The translations under genes were made by a program, and so were the position numbers. From Synechococcus sp. PCC 7336 (GTDB lineage: Bacteria > Cyanobacteriota > Cyanobacteriia > Thermostichales > PCC-7336): 64,000 nucleotides of DNA. Location of the stretch: positions 2,917,737-2,981,736 of the forward strand of contig NZ_CM001776.1 in NCBI RefSeq assembly GCF_000332275.1, in the 5' to 3' direction. This document shows, in pieces, positions 60,828 through 64,000 of this stretch (position 1 is its first letter; the number at the start of each line of letters is the position of its first letter). The notes below the pieces were generated by a model. It saw only the letters and a program-made list of their open reading frames with translations, was not told the DNA's origin and ran no database searches.

Positions 60828-60849
60828 CCCGATCGTCGAGCGGGTTTTT
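60828..60849 (+). terminator. possible intrinsic terminator after tRNA-Arg
   Basis: CCCG (60828-60831) pairs with CGGG (60841-60844), followed by TTTTT (60845-60849). The stem is short, so confidence is modest, but position 43 bp after the tRNA fits. Confidence 0.4.
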
Positions 60850-60910
60850 GTTGCGTATGAGGCCAGATGGTCCGGGTTTTGAGCTTGGGTAGACTGGATT
60901 CGTTCTTCCG

Positions 60911-61855
60911 TTGAAGGTTCCTTCAACAGTGGCAGTTTTTCCCTTTCAGCCCAGCAATCTCCAACCCCAACCTCTGCGATCGCCAGCATTGCGATGGCAA
61001 CCGATCGCGTTTGAAGTGACGACCGTCGATGGCAGCGGCCAAATTGTGCAGCGGCAGCAGCATAGCGCAGAAGTGGCGATCGTCCATTTGGGCAATGGCG
61101 TCAATTTAGAAATGGTGTCCGTTCCCGGCGGACGGTTTCAGATGGGTTCGCCAGAGTCAGAGCGGGGCCGCTACATTGACGAATCCCCCTTACACGCCGC
61201 GAGCGTTGCACCTTTCTATTGCGGTCGTTACGCCGTGACTCAGGCACAGTGGCAGGCAGTTGCGGTTCTGCCGGGGGTCAAACTGGACTTACCGCCCGAC
61301 CCGGCCAAGTTTAAAGGCGATCGCCGACCGGTGGAGCGGGTGAATTGGCAGGAGGCGGTGGAGTTTTGCAATCGCCTTTCCCAACTGACGGGCGATCGCT
61401 ATCGGTTACCCTCTGAAGCGGAATGGGAATATGCCTGTCGGGCTGGAACCACAACTCCCTTCCACTTCGGTCCTAACATTACCGACGACCTCGCCAATTT
61501 CAATCGCGAATGCCACAGCAGTCGCCAATACAGTCCTAACTGTACGGAAGACGACTACCCGCAAGAAACCTGTGACGTCGGCAAATTTCCCCCCAATCGA
61601 TTTGGCCTGCACGAGATGCACGGCAATGTCTGGGAATGGTGTGGCGATCGCTGGCACATTAACTACTCGGGAGCTCCTGCTAATGGTTCTCTGTGGCAGG
61701 GAGGGGTGCCCGGAAATAGTCGGGTTTTGCGGGGGGGGTGTTGGAACTACTTTCCGAAGGACTGTCGCTCTGCCATGCGCTCCAGAATTGACGGGGGATA
61801 CAGGGGGAGCGATGTTGGGTTTCGCGTTGCTTGCTCCTCCATCAGCGTTCGGTAG
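60911..61855 (+). CDS. formylglycine-generating enzyme family protein (SUMF1-like)
   Basis: 314 residues. After a variable N-terminal 70, the FGE-sulfatase domain runs to the end: MVSVPGGRFQMGSPESERGR, PFYCGRYAVTQAQWQAV, RPVERVNWQEAVEFCNRLSQ, YRLPSEAEWEYACRAGTTTP, FGLHEMHGNVWEWCGDRW and RVLRGGCWNYFPKDCRSAMR. The Cys pair used by true formylglycine-generating enzymes cannot be verified from the family motifs seen here, and no sulfatase gene is nearby. In cyanobacteria such domains are widespread and often regulatory or of unknown use. Confidence 0.85.
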   Translation: MKVPSTVAVFPFQPSNLQPQPLRSPALRWQPIAFEVTTVDGSGQIVQRQQHSAEVAIVHLGNGVNLEMVSVPGGRFQMGSPESERGRYIDESPLHAASVAPFYCGRYAVTQAQWQAVAVLPGVKLDLPPDPAKFKGDRRPVERVNWQEAVEFCNRLSQLTGDRYRLPSEAEWEYACRAGTTTPFHFGPNITDDLANFNRECHSSRQYSPNCTEDDYPQETCDVGKFPPNRFGLHEMHGNVWEWCGDRWHINYSGAPANGSLWQGGVPGNSRVLRGGCWNYFPKDCRSAMRSRIDGGYRGSDVGFRVACSSISVR

Positions 61856-61946
61856 TTTGCTGGTGGCTTGTCTATTTTGATGTATGACGATATTTTCAAT
61901 CATCAAAAACCCAACGGTTAGGTTATTCTTCGAATAGGAGTGAAGA

Positions 61947-62192
61947 ATGCCAACTGTTTTACGCATAGACGGGTTTCGAGTGGCGATCTACCCGAACGAC
62001 CACTTACCGGCTCACGTTCATGTCATCAGAGCAGGCGGAGAAGTGCGTATCGATCTAGCTGAGGGCAGAAATTCTCCTATTCTGGTGTCGGTATTGGGCA
62101 GCATTAGCAACAAAGATGCGATTAAAGCTTTGAAGTTAGTGACTGAAAATCGGCTATTCCTCCTCAATAAATGGAAAGAGATTCATGACTGA
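61947..62192 (+). CDS. DUF4160 protein
   Basis: 81 residues: MPTVLRIDGFRVAIYPNDHL, PAHVHVIRAGGEVRIDLAEG and LKLVTENRLFLLNKWKEIHD. The FRVxIYxNDHxPxHVHV signature is DUF4160. It overlaps the next gene by eight bases. DUF4160 and DUF2442 genes habitually form two-gene units, some thought to be toxin-antitoxin-like, but no mechanism is established. Confidence 0.9.
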   Translation: MPTVLRIDGFRVAIYPNDHLPAHVHVIRAGGEVRIDLAEGRNSPILVSVLGSISNKDAIKALKLVTENRLFLLNKWKEIHD

Positions 62193-62604
62193 GATTGAGA
62201 TTGCAGACACTTTGGTTGCAGAAATCGAACGGGCCCGACAACGAGGAAAACAGCTCAATGCTACCGAGCCTCGCGCTCGAGTAGCTCGGTATAGCTCCGA
62301 ATCCGATCGCGTTACGATCGAATTAACCAATGGAATTGTTGTTGGGTTTCCCAGGCATCTTCTACAAGGACTGGGCGATGCAACTGCAGCTCAACTGGCA
62401 GAGGTTGAAATTTCTCCATCAGGATATGGCTTGCATTGGGATGCTTTAGATGTGGATTTAGGAGTTCCAGAGTTAATGGCTGGGATTTTTGGGACGAAGA
62501 GATGGATGTCTGAATTAGGACGTAAAGGGGGACAGGTTATATCGGAGGCTAAGGCTACTGCAGCTCGCGAGAATGGCAAGAACCAGAAGAACCTTCACAC
62601 CTAA
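62185..62604 (+). CDS. DUF2442 protein
   Basis: 139 residues. The DUF2442 core is RVTIELTNGIVVGFPRHLLQ, then AEVEISPSGYGLHWDALDVD, LGVPELMAGIFGTKRWMSEL; the N-terminal 40 residues are helical (EIADTLVAEIERARQRGKQL). The C-terminus is basic (EAKATAARENGKNQKNLHT). ATG 62185 overlaps the DUF4160 gene by eight bases, so the two are co-translated. Role unknown. Confidence 0.88.
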   Translation: MTEIEIADTLVAEIERARQRGKQLNATEPRARVARYSSESDRVTIELTNGIVVGFPRHLLQGLGDATAAQLAEVEISPSGYGLHWDALDVDLGVPELMAGIFGTKRWMSELGRKGGQVISEAKATAARENGKNQKNLHT

Positions 62605-62677
62605 GGTAAAGAACAAAACTCCATCTATCCCCACTTAACTTCTGCTCAACCTTGAGGAAGAGTTAGAAGCTTTTGAG

Positions 62678-64000
62678 TCAGGCATTAGCTGTAGCAGATT
62701 TAATGCCCAGCATCACGTCAATATCGGGCATTTCCTCCAACGGAATCACCCGACCCTCATCCTCAAACCCGGCAATTTGGTCGAAGTTGAGATAGCGATA
62801 CAACTCTCCCGCAAACGGATTAATCTTCTCAGCCACAATCTCCATATACTCAGCCACCGTCGGGATGCGACCCAACAACGCACAAGCCGCCGCCAACTCA
62901 GCCGAGCCTAAATACACCTGAGCCCCCTTCCCCATACGGTTATTGAAATTCCGCGTCGAAGTGGACATTACCGTCGTGTTGTCTTCAACCCGAGCCTGAT
63001 TTCCCATGCAGAGCGAACATCCGGGCATCTCCGTCCGAGCCCCGGCTGCAGCAAACACGCTGTAGACCCCTTCCTCTCGCAACTGCTTCTCATCCATGCG
63101 GGTGGGAGGACAAACCCACAGGCGCACCCCCTGAATGGGTCCGGCATCTTCCAACACCTTGGCTGAAGCGCGATAGTGACCGATGTTGGTCATACAAGAA
63201 CCGATAAAGACCTCTTGAATCGGGTCGTTCTCCACCTCCGATAGCAACTTGACGTTATCGGGATCGTTGGGGGCTGCCACAATCGGCTCTTTGATTTCAT
63301 TCAAGTCAATCTCGATAATTTCGGCATACTCCGCATCGCGATCGGCCTCCATCAACACCGGATTGGCCAGCCATTCCTGCATCTTGGCCACCCGCCGCAT
63401 AATCGTGCGGGCATCTTGATAATCGCGCGCCACCATGTTGGTCAGCAGCGCCACATTCGATCTCAAATATTCTGCCACCGTCTCGACACTCAGCTTGACC
63501 GTACAGCCCGCACAAGAGCGCTCGGCAGTGGCATCCGTCAATTCAAACGCCTGCTCCACCTTCAAGTCGGGCAGACCCTCAATTTCCATAATGCGACCGG
63601 AGAAGACATTCTTCTTATTCTGCTTCTCCACCGTGAGCAAACCCTTTTGAATCGCCACATAGGGAATTGCATTGACAATATCCCGCAGCGTCACTCCCGG
63701 CTGCAGCTCGCCCTTAAACCTCACCAATACAGACTCGGGCATATCCAGCGGCATGGCCCCGATCGCCCCTGCAAACGCCACCAAACCCGACCCCGCCGGG
63801 AAAGAAATGCCCAACGGGAAGCGCGTATGAGAATCGCCCCCCGTCCCCACCGTATCGGGTAGCAACATGCGATTCAGCCAAGAGTGAATGATGCCGTCCC
63901 CCGGACGCAAAACGACGCCGCCGCGAGAGGCGAAAAAGTCCGGCAGTTCGTGCTGAGTTTCGATATCCACTGGCTTGGGATAGGCCGCCGTGTGGCAGAA
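62678..64000 (-). CDS. acnB: aconitate hydratase B, 3' part (runs off right edge)
   Basis: At least 440 residues of the AcnB family are present, and the frame is open at the window edge ([20 protein letters not shown]). Iron-sulfur and active-site blocks: [60 protein letters not shown] (first cluster Cys) and [20 protein letters not shown] (C-x2-C), then [20 protein letters not shown]. It interconverts citrate and isocitrate in the TCA cycle. The first half lies outside the window. It converges on the DUF2442 gene. Confidence 0.96.
   Translation of the reverse strand, partial: FCHTAAYPKPVDIETQHELPDFFASRGGVVLRPGDGIIHSWLNRMLLPDTVGTGGDSHTRFPLGISFPAGSGLVAFAGAIGAMPLDMPESVLVRFKGELQPGVTLRDIVNAIPYVAIQKGLLTVEKQNKKNVFSGRIMEIEGLPDLKVEQAFELTDATAERSCAGCTVKLSVETVAEYLRSNVALLTNMVARDYQDARTIMRRVAKMQEWLANPVLMEADRDAEYAEIIEIDLNEIKEPIVAAPNDPDNVKLLSEVENDPIQEVFIGSCMTNIGHYRASAKVLEDAGPIQGVRLWVCPPTRMDEKQLREEGVYSVFAAAGARTEMPGCSLCMGNQARVEDNTTVMSTSTRNFNNRMGKGAQVYLGSAELAAACALLGRIPTVAEYMEIVAEKINPFAGELYRYLNFDQIAGFEDEGRVIPLEEMPDIDVMLGIKSATANA

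Noticed and set aside
1-64000. CRISPR array or cas genes
   Set aside because: Only short tandem repeats of 15-19 bp without unique spacers were seen; no cas-like protein.

Overview
This window is chromosomal DNA from a cyanobacterium. The octamer GCGATCGC (HIP1) and its core recur through most of it. Several proteins have typical cyanobacterial forms: an omega subunit of the cyanobacterial type, ThiE carrying an N-terminal ThiD2-like domain, a DUF3611 membrane protein, DUF2887 and Uma2 nucleases, and a glycosyltransferase close to the tetrahydrobiopterin glucosyltransferase of Synechococcus. I cannot name the genus.

Layout. 1-6.1 kb is an accessory zone. It holds two transposase remnants, a tandem pair of AidA/PixA-type inclusion-body genes, a DUF433/DUF5615 toxin-antitoxin pair whose toxin is broken by an exact 16-bp duplication, a DUF2887 nuclease, a 54-residue ribbon-helix-helix protein and a truncated primase-polymerase gene. 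HIP1 is absent from the first 3.4 kb. 6.1-23 kb is mostly housekeeping: a thiE-thiS-rpoZ-ACT-def cluster, a beta-helix/SPOR-like exported protein, asparaginase II, an M23 peptidase, GloB, a GH3 enzyme, a MerA-like flavoprotein, MTA phosphorylase and DUF429. 23.7-31.3 kb is a second accessory zone: a second ISAs1-type remnant, a two-domain cupin, a universal stress protein, an orphan DUF1998 tail, two small two-gene toxin-antitoxin-like modules (one Phd/VapC), a frameshifted transposase abutting a broken TauE-like exporter, and several copies of a 16-17 bp motif (consensus ATAGTCCAGATAATTA), one of them forming a 14-bp-stem inverted repeat.

31.4-43 kb holds a stand-alone caspase-associated-type domain, an MnmC-like methyltransferase, a D-Ala-D-Ala carboxypeptidase, a Rieske oxygenase divergent from a TetR gene whose 3' end runs into an IS1-type zinc ribbon, a phnD-phnC-phnE-like transporter operon with a double-length permease, PepP and a CCA/poly(A) nucleotidyltransferase. 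43-49.6 kb holds trmD and the secY-adk-map-infA block, detached here from the usual ribosomal protein genes and carrying two G-quadruplex-type repeats before map. 49.6-64 kb holds a fructosamine-kinase-like gene, Uma2, a degraded sulfotransferase/DUF4915 pair, a pentapeptide protein, a SulP transporter, the glycosyltransferase, a TPR protein, gyrA, tRNA-Arg(CCG), an FGE-like protein, a DUF4160-DUF2442 pair and the 3' part of acnB, which runs off the right edge.

I do not see a complete, clearly new multi-gene system. The best leads are the dispersed 25-30 kb motif family, the tandem PixA/AidA pair, the toxin inactivated by duplication, and the remnant replicon (RHH, hairpin, PrimPol). No CRISPR array, rRNA, complete prophage or recognisable riboswitch was seen.
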